A stretch of 64,000 nucleotides of DNA from Chrysomallon squamiferum (GCA_012295275.1 CM022677.1:6220782-6284781); one strand, 5' to 3'; numbered from the stretch's first letter, positions 11,626-24,000 are shown. Numbers and translations: made by a program. Notes: generated by a model not told the origin, from the sequence alone.

Positions 11626-13240
11626 TGAATTGTGGATCTTGGCATTTTGTCGCACTTTGTTTATTGTTCCAAATCCATATGTATCTTTTCTGTTTGTTTC
11701 TATTTATAATTTCCACAACAGAAACTCTCATCATAAACCATTTCGGGTTGTGTCTGTGGTTGCTCTGGTTTTAAGATCTGCCTCCATTTCTCTCTCTGTC
11801 TGCTCTCTGGGCAACTCTCCTCTCTTTCTCTCTCTCGGATCTCATTACCCATCAATGAAATGGTGATACCTTGTGTTTTTTAATGTTCATTTTCAGAATG
11901 AAAGCTTGGATTTTTTAAATGAATATATATATTCTAATTGTTGAAAAGAAAAAATGCAGATTGTTCATCTTTATTACTCTCACTCAACAAACTTACTCTT
12001 TTTTTTCTTTTGGAAAAAGAAATACTACTACTACTACTACTACTACTAATAATAATAATAATAGTCCTAATTAGTGAAAATTTGTTTCTTTAAACTTAAG
12101 TAATATTAAGAAAGAATCAAAAAAGAAAGAAGTTTTGGTTGTTGTTGTTTAAAAAAAGAAAAATGGGTTGTTTTTTTTTTTTTTTTTTTTTTTGTGATTG
12201 AAAAAACAAATACTGAAAATAAATAAATACAAATTTAAAATTGATTAAATTCTTTCAGTGCTATAAAAAGGAAGAAGAAAAAAGAAGCTTATTTGTATTT
12301 CTGTTGTTTATGAAAATGAAAATTAATATAAATATAAAAATTTAATTGATCTTATTTCCATTATTGAGCATTCTGTAGTGTGTCTTCATCTGTGTTGGTG
12401 TTGTATAATATTAATAAATGAATAGTTCTTATTGAACCGTCTGATTTTATTATTTAAATTTTTTGTAGCAGACGTAAAGTGTCATGTGAGTTGAAAACAG
12501 GTCTCGATTATGTCATTAGTTTTACTATCAACAAAATCTACCATGTATAAACAAAACATTCTGAGATGAAGCGATATAAAGACACTAACTTCATCCTTCA
12601 GCAAGCATCATAATATTATTTTAGATGTCATAATATGCAACAGTTTTGGGAGCCAGAAAATAACAAATGATCCCAAATAAATCTTTCTTTACAAAACGAT
12701 TTAAATCAAGACTGATTAAAAACAAATTACCAGATAATTTTCATCTTTTTTGTGCAGCACGTGTGTGTGTGTGTGTTTGCTATCTTCTGTCTTCTTGTTT
12801 CTTCTTGTTTTTTCTTATTCCTGGGTTTATTTATATTTGTTTTAATTTTTGTGTTTTCTTTAAAGTTATTTGATTGTTTATTTTTTTAACCTATTTACAA
12901 TGATTAATGTTTCTTGCTTTTTTTTACATTGTAATTTCTTCAAAATCTTCTTTTTTTCCTTGTGTGTTCCTCTTGTCTATATCTTTTTTTAGTTATTTTA
13001 TTGATAGCAAGATTACTTACTATTCTTAGTCTCCCAGTTTCTGTTCATAGTTCTTACTCTTCTTTCTTTTTGTTTCTTCATATTTTAAAGTCTTCATTTT
13101 TATTTTAATGATTTTTATGTTAATTTTCTTCTTCATTCTTTTTATTTCTTATTATTGTGTGTATGTATGTCTGTACTATTATTATAATTTGTTGTATTTA
13201 TGTTTGCAACCATGATTTCTCTTAATTTCATGGTCTGCCC
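11626..13240. other. Non-coding stretch with dispersed repeat and simple repeats
   Basis: No supported gene. Contains ACT and AAT runs near 12026-12062, a poly-T run near 12170-12193, a dispersed repeat at 12468-12630 (see that entry) and a short TG run near 12763. Confidence 0.6.
12468..12630 (+). repeat. Dispersed repeat, inverted copies at 20.6 and 22.8 kb
   Basis: The core GAGTTGAAAACAGGTCTCGA here appears as its reverse complement at 20720-20745 and, with a few changes, at 22790-22820. The match to 20590-20770 continues through the word CTTCATCCTTCAGCAAGCAT and AATATTATTTTAGAT. It is an interspersed repeat with no coding frame and no visible terminal repeats. Confidence 0.7.
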
Positions 13241-14245
13241 TCTGTTTAAAAAATATTCAGGTAAATCTGTCTGTAAATATGTCTTAGTCTATCTATCTGT
13301 TTCTCTTTCTGTCTGCCTCTCTATTTATTTATTTTATTTCTATCTCTCTCTGCTTTTCTGTTTGTATAACTGTCCTATAAAATGTTCAGATAAATATGTT
13401 TGTCTTTCTGAGAATCTGTCTATATACGTATGTCTCTACTTGCTATATACTTATCTGTTTGTCTGTGTGTATTTCTTTCTGAGAATCAGTCTATATACCT
13501 ATGTCTGTACTTACTATACACTTATCTGTTTGTCCTTCTGTATGTCAGTTTGTGTCTTTATATCATTTCTTATTTCTTTCTAATTAGCAAGTTTCTTTTT
13601 TCTTTCTTTATGATTTTTAACAATTATTGTCAAAGTTGTAATATTTTTTGAAGTATAACAAAATCTTATATAGTATTATAAAGTATTATATAATCTTTCT
13701 GTAGTTCTCTTTTGATAATTCTGAATATAAATAGTTTAAGAATCAGTTATTTAAGTAATTCTAAATTGATTTATAGTTTTATTTTATAAAAATGCTCTTA
13801 AAACAAGTTTTAGTAGACAGTTGATTATTTTTATTTTATTTATTTTTACTTATTTATAAATCTCTCTATCTATCTTCTGTGTATGCATGTATCTAATGTA
13901 TGCATGTATCTATCCATCATTTATTTATATAGTTATTTATTTCTTATAATTATTAATGTATTTAAAATATAATCATACTGAATTACATAATATTGGATAT
14001 ATAATATTATTAATGTTTTTATTATTTTATTAAATATTACAACCTACTGAATAATTTAGTATTCTATATTTTCATTAATTATTAACACCTTTATTTTTGT
14101 TTTTTTATTTATGTTTTAGCTAGGTTTAGAATTTATCTTGGAACCCAGGCTTTATGAGCTGTGTGTTTGGCAATGTGTTCTAACACAACAGTGATCTTCC
14201 TTAGCCTTACCACCAACAAAACAGACACTGAGAGTGCTGTGAGTA
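13240..14245 (+). pseudogene. Decayed copy of LRR-gene exons 3-4 region
   Basis: The donor segment at 13246-13260 (AAAAAATATTCAG|gtaaat), the intron with its TCTGTC words, and the exon at about 14125-14243 match 32826-33658. The exon-4 equivalent keeps GCAATGTGTTCTAACACAAC and CACTGAGAGTGCT|gtgagt but has an early in-frame TAG and deletions compared with the 33.5-kb copy. So this is a degraded paralogue of the LRR gene, in the same orientation, about 19.4 kb upstream. Confidence 0.75.
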
Positions 14246-14277
14246 ATCTTAATTATAACTTATAAAATCTTTTATAA

Positions 14278-14370
14278 TAACAATAATAACAATAATAATA
14301 ATAGCAATAATAATAATAGTAATAATAATAGTAATAACAATAATAATAATAGCAATAATAATAATAATAG

Positions 14371-14404
<34 letters not shown>

Positions 14405-14412
14405 TATAATAA
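14278..14412. repeat. AAT/AAC/AGC triplet repeat
   Basis: Interrupted AAT repeat with AAC and AGC variants. The homologous intron of the second LRR copy has an AAT run at 33693-33726. Confidence 0.9.
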
Positions 14413-14667
14413 TACCCAATAACAAGAAATTATTTTTATATTTATATATGTATAACTGTGAAAAACAAATTCTTATTTTCTCTTCTTCTTCTTCTTATTA
14501 TTATTATTGTTGTTGTCATTATTATAATTATCGTTATTGTTATTGTTATTATTAGTAGCAGTATACATAATTCTCCAGTAGTATCAATTAGCTACTAATA
14601 TTGCTACTTCTGTTCCTACGACTGTTATTATATTACTGAAAAAACTAGTAACAGTGACAAAGATAGA

Positions 14668-14668
14668 A

Positions 14669-14702
<34 letters not shown>

Positions 14703-14790
14703 ATGAGTGCGTGAGTATCAGCAGTAGTGATTATTGCTACTACTCAGATAGTAGTGTGTGTGTGTGTGTGTGCGTGTGTGTGTTAAGAAA
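14668..14790. repeat. GT runs with TATCAGCAGTAGTGATTATTGC unit
   Basis: Two GT runs flank a TACTACTCAGATAGTAGTGTG segment. The same composite unit is expanded at 35500-36080 in the other LRR copy, so the duplication extends at least this far. Confidence 0.75.
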
Positions 14791-14984
14791 TATAATGAAT
14801 TATTTTTATAGTTTTCAGTAAAAAAAGTGCACATTTTTATAAAATTAAATTTGATTTTAATACAAAATTATTAGCACCAGAAACATCAGCAGCAGCATGT
14901 AATGTGGTGATGATAGTAGAAACTATGATGTTGTAATAGGAGCATCAGCATCAGCAGTTGTAATAAATAAATAAGTAAATAGTC

Positions 14985-15052
14985 TAAACCTAACCCTTTC
15001 CCTAGTCCTAACCCTAACACTAATCCTAATCCTAACTCTAACCTGAGCTAAT
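14985..15052. repeat. Interstitial telomere-like CCTAAC repeat
   Basis: CCTAACCC, CCTAACAC, CCTAATCC and CCTAACTC follow one another for about 65 bases. It is a degenerate form of (CCCTAA)n, the complement of the TTAGGG telomere repeat found in most animals. Confidence 0.7.
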
Positions 15053-15171
15053 CTAATGGTAAAAGTAAGAAGACAAAAAATGAATACTAAATAAAAGGGT
15101 TTATTATTGTTAATGTTGTTGTTGTGTTGTTTTCTTTTTAAATTATTTATACAAACTTAATTAATTTTAAG

Positions 15172-15279
15172 GTCTCACTGTCAAGAAGTCAGGGGAGAAA
15201 ATTGAATCATCTTGTAATTGTCTCCCTTCGGTTGCAGACAGCTTCCTGATTAAACTGACTGCAATTGGAGGACATCCTG
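15172..15279 (+). CDS. LRR-like exon of the decayed locus
   Basis: Bounded by TTTTAAG| and CCTG|gtaaac. The phase-1 frame is open and reads GLTVKKSGEKIESSC, then ADSFLIKLTAIGGHPG. It joins in phase to the next exon at 15377. Leu spacing is loose, so the LRR call rests mainly on context: it follows the decayed exon 4 and precedes an exon resembling exon 6 of the 34-kb gene. It may be a part of a pseudogene. Confidence 0.45.
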
Positions 15280-15376
15280 GTAAACAGTTATAGTTGATTT
15301 TTATTTTTAACATTTATATGGTTCATACTTATTGAAATCTGTCATATCATTTATTTATTTGTTTATCTTCCTCTAG

Positions 15377-15468
15377 GAATTCTGGGTAATATGATGTGCT
15401 GTCCAGCCATTCTCACAGATAAAGGAAACAGTCAACTTCTGACACTGCAGCCATGTTGAAAGGTCATG
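15377..15468 (+). pseudogene. Frameshifted RNI-LRR exon (resembles exon at 34.5-34.9 kb)
   Basis: Acceptor CTCTAG|, donor CATG|gtgagt. In the phase inherited from the previous exon it reads GILGNMMCCPAILTDKGNSQ and then stops (TGA at 15457-15459). In a different frame its end reads AAMLKGHG. Together, LTDKGNSQL then AAMLKGHG parallel LSDKTALTKGLAAALRGHN of the other LRR locus, so an indel between them has broken the exon. Confidence 0.5.
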
Positions 15469-15539
15469 GTGAGTGATTATATAGTATGTAGTAGTGTAGT
15501 AATAACAGTTCACAGCTATCTGTCTATCTTTCTATGTAT

Positions 15540-16882
15540 CTGTCTTTATAATAATAAACATCAATTCTCTATGTATTTATCTGTAATAATAAACATCACA
15601 TTCTCTGTGTATCTGTAATAATAAACATCACATTCTCTATGTATTTATCTGTAATAATAAACATCACATTCTCTATGTATTTATCTGTAATAATAAACAT
15701 CACATTCTCTATGTATTTATCTGTAATAATAAACATCACATTCTCTATGTATCTATCTGTAATAATAAACATCACATTCTCTATCTATCTGTAATAATAA
15801 ACATCACATTCTCTATGTATTTATCTGTAATAATAAACATCACATTCTCTATGTATCTATCTGTAATAATAAACATCACATTCTCTATCTATCTGTAATA
15901 ATAAACATCACATTCTCTATGTATTTATCTGTAATAATAAACATCACATTCTCTATGTATTTATCTGTAATAATAAATATCACATTCTCTATCTATCTGT
16001 AATAATAAACATCACATTCTCTGTGTATCTGTAATAATAAACATCACATTCTCTGTGTATCTATCTGTAATAATAAACATCACATTCTCTATGTATCTGT
16101 AATAATAAACATCACATTCTCTATCTGTAATAATAAACATCACATTCTCTGTGTTTCTATCTGTAACAATAAACATCACATTCTCTATGTATTTATCTGT
16201 AATAATAAACATCACATTCTCTATGTATTTATCTGTAATAATAAATATCACATTCTCTATCTATCTGTAATAATAAACATCACATTCTCTGTGTATCTGT
16301 AATAATAAATATCACATTCTCTGTGTATCTATCTGTAATAATAAACATCACATTCTCTGTGTATCTGTAATAATAAACATCACATTCTCTGTGTATCTGT
16401 AATAATAAATATCACATTCTCTGTGTTTCTATCTGTAACAATAAACATCACATTCTCTATGTATCTATCTGTAATAATAAACATCAATTCTCTATGTATT
16501 TATCTGTAATAATAAACATCAATTCTCTATGTATCTATCTGTAATAATAAACATCACATTCTCTATGTATCTATCTGTAATAATAAACATCACATTCTCT
16601 ATATATTTATCTGTAATAATAAATATCACATTCTCTGTGTTTCTATCTGTAACAATAAATATCACATTCTCTATGTATCTATCTGTAATAATAAACATCA
16701 ATTCTCTATGTATTTATCTGTAATAATAAACATCACATTCTCTATCTATCCGTAATAATAAACATCACATTCTCTATATATTTATCTGTAATAATAAACA
16801 TCACATTCTCTATATATTTATCTGTAATAATAAACATCACATTCTCTATGTATTTATCTGTAATAATAAACATCACATTCTG
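15540..16882. repeat. 36-bp minisatellite, about 38 copies
   Basis: Repeat of a unit close to ATCTGTAATAATAAAC plus ATCACATTCTCTATGTATTT, with shorter variants lacking four or more bases. Since 36 is a multiple of three, both strands show ORFs with a 12-residue period; these are not genes. The array lies in the decayed LRR locus. Confidence 0.95.
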
Positions 16883-16937
16883 CTTATTTATGAATATGTA
16901 TGTCTGGTTGTCTCTCTCACTCTATGTTCATCTCCAA

Positions 16938-17004
<67 letters not shown>
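16938..17004. repeat. CT dinucleotide repeat
   Basis: More than thirty CT units directly after the 36-bp array. Confidence 0.95.
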
Positions 17005-17007
<3 letters not shown>

Positions 17008-17166
17008 ATAATAATATAGATGAGAACAGAAAATGATCAAAGTATATCAACTTTTACATTAATTTCTAAAACTTTCCTTTCTTTTTAATGTAAAGAACAA
17101 TATATTTCTTCTCACGTGTAAACAGTTGTTAAAATCACACTTTCACTGCAGCTAGCTGATCATCGT

Positions 17167-17238
17167 GCAAGGGCTGTGTATACATTCAACCTGTCTGGCA
17201 ATGCAAGGGCTGTGTATGCATTCAACCTGTCTGGCAAT
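17167..17238. repeat. 36-bp tandem duplication
   Basis: GCAAGGGCTGTGTATACATT followed by CAACCTGTCTGGCAAT occurs twice in a row, differing by one base. Confidence 0.9.
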
Positions 17239-17239
17239 G

Positions 17240-18133
17240 CAAGTCTGTCTGTTTGTCTACATCATCAACCTATCTATCTACCCAATATCTACCAGTCTCT
17301 AAATACTTTTACTTCCTAAATAAATATACCTATGTACCTCTGTATTCTTTTGTTTTATATATGTCTGTCTTTCTAACATGCTGTCTGTCTTTATATGACT
17401 ATCTATGTGTATGTGTGTCTAATCATATAATCTGTAAATATCTGTTTCGGCAATTTTTTCTGTAAATATTTCTCCTAACTGTAACATTGTTATTTAACAC
17501 TAACAATGATTATTAAGAATAATTAAAAAAATGTGTTTATTGTTATCTAAGATATTTGGACAACCAGTCATAGTGTCAAGAATTAACATAAAAGTTATTG
17601 ATGTTAAAATTACAGAACTGGAGGCAAAAGTCAGGTATAGTGATGATGTCATTGTCTTTTTTCTTCTCTCTCTCTAATTTTCTCCTAGCCTCTGTGATTC
17701 TCTCTAGCACTTTCTTTCTTTTTTTCACTGTCTTTCCCTGATCATCATGTGTATATGCATAATTATAATACCTAGGTTTAAACAAAGTAGTTGGTTTTCA
17801 CCTTGATGCTCATGGAAAGAAATAAAAAATTAAATAATAAAAACAAAATTAAAACTTAAAACAAATATTCTTTCATTTGTAATTATATGTATTGGTATCA
17901 TGTGCTTTCATATGTCAGTTCTTTTGGTGAAATGGACAGGAATTAAAACTTATCTTTAAATAACTGTCAGATTTCTGATAACCATTGTTTTTACAAACTA
18001 TAAAAATGAATGAATGAATGTTTAAGGACACCCCAGCATGAAAAATATATCAGCTACTGGGTGACAAACAATACAAACTAAACAAACCAATACCTAATTA
18101 CATTAATATTAAATACTGAAATGTTTTTCTCAG
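17240..18133. other. Non-coding stretch
   Basis: AT-rich intron-like sequence with CTGT/CTAT words. The minus-strand ORF at 17576-17785 is Lys/Arg-rich and includes a TC-rich simple tract; I do not support it as a gene. Confidence 0.55.
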
Positions 18134-18335
18134 ACAAGAAGTGGAGAAGAGGATGAAAGTGAGACAAGCTGAAGATTCAGCTCATCATGAGCTAATTCTG
18201 CAGAACACAGAGGAGTCATGGAAACGTCATGCTTACAGATTAGCTCACCCTGTGTATACTGAAGTAGAATTTGGTGACAGTGATTGTGTAGCTTATCTGA
18301 TGAAAGAAAATTGTTTTCAATTACAGTTTTATTAG
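18134..18335 (+). CDS. Unidentified exon, charged helix-like
   Basis: A good acceptor (GTTTTTCTCAG|) opens a phase-2 frame: QEVEKRMKVRQAEDSAHHEL, then ILQNTEESWKRHAYRLAHP and VYTEVEFGDSDCVAYLMKE, ending in a stop after CFQLQFY. Codon content is clearly protein-like and higher in GC than the surroundings. The first 40 residues look like an amphipathic or coiled helix. No donor is obvious near LMKE, so this may be a terminal exon, or a donor may have been lost. I do not recognise the family. It is the last exon-like segment of the 13-18 kb locus and could be the 3' end of that decayed gene. Confidence 0.55.
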
Positions 18336-20590
18336 TTACATTCTGAGAGAATACTATTTTTTCTGTTTTCCAGTTTGTATGAGGATAAATAATACTATTA
18401 ATAATATTTTGTATTTTCAGACATATTTTCTTTTATCCCACTTCTCTGATAATAAAGTGGTATTGTTACTAATATATCCAGTTTTTCTCTGATTATAGAG
18501 GTTAAGTTTTCTATGCCTGTCAGTATTTTCTGATGTAGATAATGTCAATTCCACTTCATAGAAAATGATTAAAAAAATTTGTGTAGAAAATGTTCCGATA
18601 CAAAGAATGATAACAGATCTAATACAGACATGATGCAGAAAATGATGATTATCATCCACTTCATCTGATGATAGTTTCAGTTATTGCTACTCTATCCAGT
18701 ATTCTGATGTAGAAAGTAATTTTTTTTACCATCTTGTCATATGATTTTTTTAATTCAGCATTTTATTATACACAGAATAACATGATAAAATATTCTGTTA
18801 ATTCACACACACTGATACTAATATTTATGTAATGTACATGGACCAAAGTTTATTTCTATAAGATTTTTGTTTTCTTTATCTTTGTTGTTTTCATAAGAAG
18901 TGTTTTTGATAATATAAGTTATTATTTATTACATTTATGTTCTGCACTGTATGTATGGGGATACTGTATGTGTTTGTCATTTTGTATGTTGGTATGTCTA
19001 CATGTGTGTGTGTGTGTATGTATGTCATTTTGTATGTAGTCATGTCTGTGTGTATGTGTTGGTTTTGCCTAAGTGCATGTGCGAGTGTGAATTTCTGTGT
19101 GAATATTGTAATGTTTGTATATGTGTTATTTTCAGTGTTTGTTTTGTGTCTTGTATGTGTTTGTACTTTAGTGCATGCATTTATGTGCCTGCATATATCT
19201 GCATAAATTAGAAAATAAACTCAGCAAATAAAGCATCGAATCAATTTATTTAGCAGACTTTAAAAATAAAACCCAAGTGTCTAGATTAATTTTTAATACT
19301 AGATTCTGTTAAATAATTTAATTAATTATCCAGTGTAATAATTTAAAACAGGTAAAACAGTTAAATTATATTTTCTTTTTACATTGTTTTTGTTATTTGT
19401 TTATAATGCACATGTAATTTGACAGTATGTTTTTTTTATAGGCATTTTTAATTGATTAATTGTTATATTTGTTACAAATTTTCTGTTGAATTTGATTTTT
19501 TAATTCACTGTTACTGTTTCTTGGTAAATAAAAAAGAGATATAAAATTGTTTTCAGGGTGTTTATTATTATTGATTTTGTTTTGGGAAATTGTATTTGCT
19601 TTCTTTCATTATTTCATATGGTTTAACAATTTAAAATTAATTTGCAGGTTTATCAAAAGAGAGTTATTTCCCTTATGTTATGAAAAGTTATTATCCATGG
19701 TCAGTTGCTCCTAATAATAATAATAATAATAATAATAATGATAATAATTACTTACATTGATTATAACAAACTAACAAACAAATGAATAATAAAATATTAT
19801 GAGTTTTTATTTCATTTATTTATTCTTCAATAAGTGATGCTGAAGATGCATAAAACATAAGAAATATGGAAATGGAGGTCGTACCCACCACGCTCTCCGA
19901 TTTTCTTGTCTCAATGTAAATCATATTTCTGAACTAGAACTAACTCGAAATAACATTTTAGAAAAGTCATGTTTAGTCATTTATTCTCAAATTATCAGAA
20001 GCACAGTTTAAAATCAACGAAAGTAACTTAATATTTGATTAATTACATTAATAACTCTCAAGATAATTTGTTAATATTAATACTGCTCCATATTTTTAAT
20101 TATGCTTTCCGCTTCCGTAAAACATATCTGCATAACTATTAGAAAAGGAAAATTTTAAAGAAATCTAAATGTTTACATAGTGTAGAAATTCCTTTTTGAG
20201 TGCAATAATACAATATAGCAACACTGTCTTACGTTGTTTTGTTATTTTATTATGCGGGCAATATCTTAGTGGAATAAACTTAATAAAATACACTTTTTTC
20301 TCTGTTACTAATAAATAAAAGAAAATTACCGATATTATGTTTCAAATTATTGGCAGAAACTTTTGCGAGATCGTGATGAAGTAAGCCGATGTATTCATAA
20401 CAATTTTTTTTTTTAATGTATCCTTTATAAACACTAGTGGTGTCGGTATCATAAGCTTTTTACAGGAAAACGTGATAATTAATTACGTTGATATTTAAAT
20501 TTAATTCTACTTGGGGAGCTATGAGTGCAACTCAAAACAATGAAAATGTTTTGTTGCATTTTTTAAATAATTTTTTACCGAAACTGCCGC
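18336..20590. other. Non-coding stretch
   Basis: No supported gene. A T/G-rich part at 18930-19200 gives overlapping Val/Cys-rich ORFs that are translations of TGTG words; an AAT run lies near 19714-19740. Confidence 0.6.
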
Positions 20591-20770
20591 ATATTATCTA
20601 AAATAATATTATGCTTGCTGAAGGATGAAGTTAGTTTCATTTTTACAACATCTTCGTCTCAGAATTTTTTTTTTAATTCGTGGTAGAGTTTTGATAGTGT
20701 AAAACTAATGAAGTAATCGAGACCTGTTTTCAACTCGCACATGAGTTTACGTCTGCTACAAAAGCTGACG
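20590..20770 (-). repeat. Dispersed repeat, inverted relative to 12.5 kb
   Basis: Reverse-complement match to 12468-12630 through TCGAGACCTGTTTTCAACTC and ATGCTTGCTGAAGGATGAAG. Confidence 0.7.
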
Positions 20771-21139
20771 GTATGATAACAACTATTTATTAATATTATG
20801 CGTAACTGAAAACAGACGAAGAAACACAACAGAACGCTCAATAATTGAAATAGGCTGTCTTAAATTCTAATATTGATATCAATTTTCATTTTCATAAATA
20901 AGCTTATTATTATTTTTCTTTAGCACTGCATCATTTAATGATTTTTAATTTTTATTTATTTATTTATCGTCAGTAATTTGCTTTTTCAATCCACACAGAA
21001 CTGTTTTTCTATCATTAACTGAAGCAGTAAGTTACACTACTTTTACAATGAAAAGAAAAAATACTTTTTGTTCTTTTTTGATTAAGATTTTCCTTAAAAG
21101 AGTGAGTGAGAGAGAAATAGGTTTGTTGAATGAGGGTAT

Positions 21140-21142
21140 TAA

Positions 21143-21176
<34 letters not shown>

Positions 21177-21180
21177 TATT
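21140..21180. repeat. AAT microsatellite
   Basis: About ten AAT triplets with flanking partial copies. Confidence 0.85.
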
Positions 21181-21639
21181 TGCATTTTTACGAAAAACAG
21201 TAAAAATGCAAATATATAAAATTTTGCTGTAAAATGATAAGTTTATAAAATATGAATAATAAATATAAAAATTAACTCAGAATAGTCTGCGTTTTTCATT
21301 ATCAACATGGAATATATTTATATATCCATTTCAAAAATCCAGTTTCTTTCACAATAAACAGCGAAATCATATGACGTACAATGAACATTAAAAAAACAAG
21401 AGAAAGAGAGAGTTTGGTACAGATAAAAATAAACAGAGATACAAATAAACATAGAGACAGAGAGACTGACAGAATATAGAAATATTTATAAATAGATGAA
21501 TAATAGACTCATAGAAAGAAACAAAGATAAATAGAAAGCCAACGAGGACCGTAAACAGATAGCCAGAGGAACAGAGCGAGAGAGAGTTTAGGTAGGACGT
21601 ACATGAACGGAAATAGAATTATGTAGTGATAGAAAATGC

Positions 21640-22080
21640 GACAAGTAGGTATATTAGATATAACAATAATATATTTTGATATAGCATGGCACGCTCAGAA
21701 AATAAGTAGACAAATAACCTTAGGAACAATGCCGGTACGACGGCAACGACTGCGACATTAATAGAAATTACAGTAATATATTTTAGAAGGTGATACGCCA
21801 GCTCAGAAAGTATGAGGAATAATTAATAAAAAGCGCTAAAGAATAATGAGAAGTACTCCAAGAAAGCTAGCAACAACGCCGTTACGACGGCAACGATGGT
21901 GATATTAATAGAAATAGAAATAATACATTTTTCTAAAGGATTTGATCGCTAAAGAATTATGAATAATAGTTAATAAAAAGCAAAATAATAATGGTAAGTA
22001 CACCTAAAACATTAGGAACAACCCCTGCACGACTGCAATGACGGCAACATCAAAAAAGATAATAATAATATATGCTGATG
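21640..22080. repeat. GACGGCAACGAC tandem repeat, orientation A
   Basis: Three to four copies of a roughly 130-150 bp unit that contains GCCGGTACGACGGCAACGAC, then ACATTAATAGAAAT and ATATTTT, then CGCTCAGAAA. Related units occur at 29100-29430 in the same orientation and at 58870-59590 in reverse. No coding frame is conserved between copies. Confidence 0.75.
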
Positions 22081-22740
22081 AGGAATAGACTTTATAAGAT
22101 AAAACTGAGATTAGTAAAATTTGTATTAGAAGTACGTCTGCTTACTTTATAACCCCTTCTCACAAAATTTTCTGCCGATTATTTAACAAAGCAAAAGGGT
22201 TTATCTTTCAGTTGCTAGCAGCAGAGCTACGTGTGTTTGTTTATTCATGATAATGATGCCTAACAGCACCAGCAAAGTGTATGTGGCAGTTACGTAATAT
22301 GTTATTACGTTTATTATAGAATTCAGAGATAGAGGAGGGGATATTATTTTTCTTTAAAAATTGAGAAATATAAATTAATGTGCTTTTTTAAAATGTAAAA
22401 ATACACAGAAATATGTTTCAAGGCGTCAGAAAATAGGGATATTTTTAAATAAAAGATATGAACGTGATATTTTGATAGGAATTTTACTAGAGAAAACCTG
22501 AATAGTGAGAAATGTACACAAGAATCTTGCTACATCGCAGTTCATTGTCTACACTCGTTTATTGTCTTATAAGTGGATTTATGTCAGCATGGTCCAGTAT
22601 GTTTCGGTAGTTATAAAGATTTGTTCGGTATCATTCGTAATTCAAACGCAGTCGCATGTAATGATATGTAAAATTATTATTATGATACAGCTGAATGACA
22701 AAATTAGTATATTTTTATACTGTCTTCGACTCAGAAAATG
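22080..22740. other. Non-coding stretch
   Basis: No supported gene or named repeat. The plus ORF at 22505-22747 is ordinary for AT-rich DNA and lacks flanking splice sites. Confidence 0.5.
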
Positions 22741-22830
22741 TTTATAAAGTGTAGTCATTTATTTATTTATTTATTTATTGAAATTACTGTCGTAATCGAG
22801 ACCTGTCTTCAACTCGCACCAGACCGTTTT
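22741..22830 (-). repeat. Third, shorter copy of the dispersed repeat
   Basis: TCGAGACCTGTCTTCAACTC matches the cores at 12.5 and 20.7 kb; a TTTA run precedes it. Confidence 0.6.
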
Positions 22831-22834
22831 ACTC

Positions 22835-23149
22835 TTGAACGATGAACGATAAAAGAAAGAATAACGTTGTATAACAATAAATGTTCTCTTATTAACAATA
22901 TTATTATTGATCTCCAAAACAGACATCATAAGAAGAAATCCTACTTTTAGGAACTTTGGTAATGCCATAAGATTCTAATAATTTTCCATTTTACAAACAA
23001 TGGATGTTTTCTAAACATTTCTTTCTTTTTGTTTACAGTAAAGCTGGAGAAGTAAATATAATAATCCTACATCCCAGTTTGGAAATGTGTTACAGTTTTG
23101 TTTTGTTATCTTAAAAATGGATTTAAAATCATGACGGTATATGTGTGAT

Positions 23150-23186
<37 letters not shown>

Positions 23187-23714
23187 ATGTGAAATAAATA
23201 TGTTTTTTTTTTTTCATTTTTTTCATGAAACAAAAGTATTTAGATAAAATACGTATTTTGATGGATGTAAATAACTATTTTAAAAATCTTAATTAAATTA
23301 GTAAATTAATAAACTATAATTATATACTTTGAAAAATGAAAGTTACTAGTGTAATAATATCTCCCATGCACATGCGCAATCTATTAAGATTTACGTCAGC
23401 GGATTTAAATTCGGGTATAAATAAAACATCCAACGGTTTTACGTCAGTTGACATGCGAATGCCAATACTAGTAGGTCAATTTTTTTTTTTTTTTTTTTTT
23501 TCTTTTTTTTTTAAATTTATTATTAGACCAAAGTGGTTTATTTTTTAAATTTATTATAATCAGTAATAGCAGTTAACTGTATATTTAGTTAATAAATTTA
23601 GTTATTAAAATATTATTATCATTATAAATAATTATTCTTCTATAAGAAGAGCAATTACGAAATGAATTCTTATTATTTTTATTTTATATTTATTTATTTA
23701 TTCATTTATTATTA

Positions 23715-23779
<65 letters not shown>

Positions 23780-23800
23780 TTAATTTCAAACAAAAATAAC
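22835..23800. other. Non-coding stretch with simple repeats up to the gap
   Basis: TG run near 23152-23186, poly-T near 23478-23515 and ATT run 23712-23780. No supported gene. Confidence 0.6.
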
Positions 23801-24000
23801 NNNNNNNNNNNNNNNNNNNNNNNNNNNNNNNNNNNNNNNNNNNNNNNNNNNNNNNNNNNNNNNNNNNNNNNNNNNNNNNNNNNNNNNNNNNNNNNNNNNN
23901 NNNNNNNNNNNNNNNNNNNNNNNNNNNNNNNNNNNNNNNNNNNNNNNNNNNNNNNNNNNNNNNNNNNNNNNNNNNNNNNNNNNNNNNNNNNNNNNNNNNN
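23801..24000. other. Assembly gap (200 N)
   Basis: Exactly 200 N, most likely a placeholder of unknown true length. An ATT run ends on its left and a satellite starts on its right, so the gap is probably a repeat-collapse break. Confidence 0.98.

Noticed and set aside
8860-11628. Plus-strand Val/Cys/Phe-rich ORFs of 60-112 codons
   Set aside because: They are antisense shadows of the minus-strand LINE.
15540-16882. Regularly spaced 36-bp repeats that look like a CRISPR array
   Set aside because: There are no unique spacers; the units are head to tail, variable in length, and the sequence is eukaryotic.
17576-17785. Basic 69-codon minus ORF
   Set aside because: Its Lys/Arg-rich part comes from a TC-rich tract and there is no flanking gene structure.
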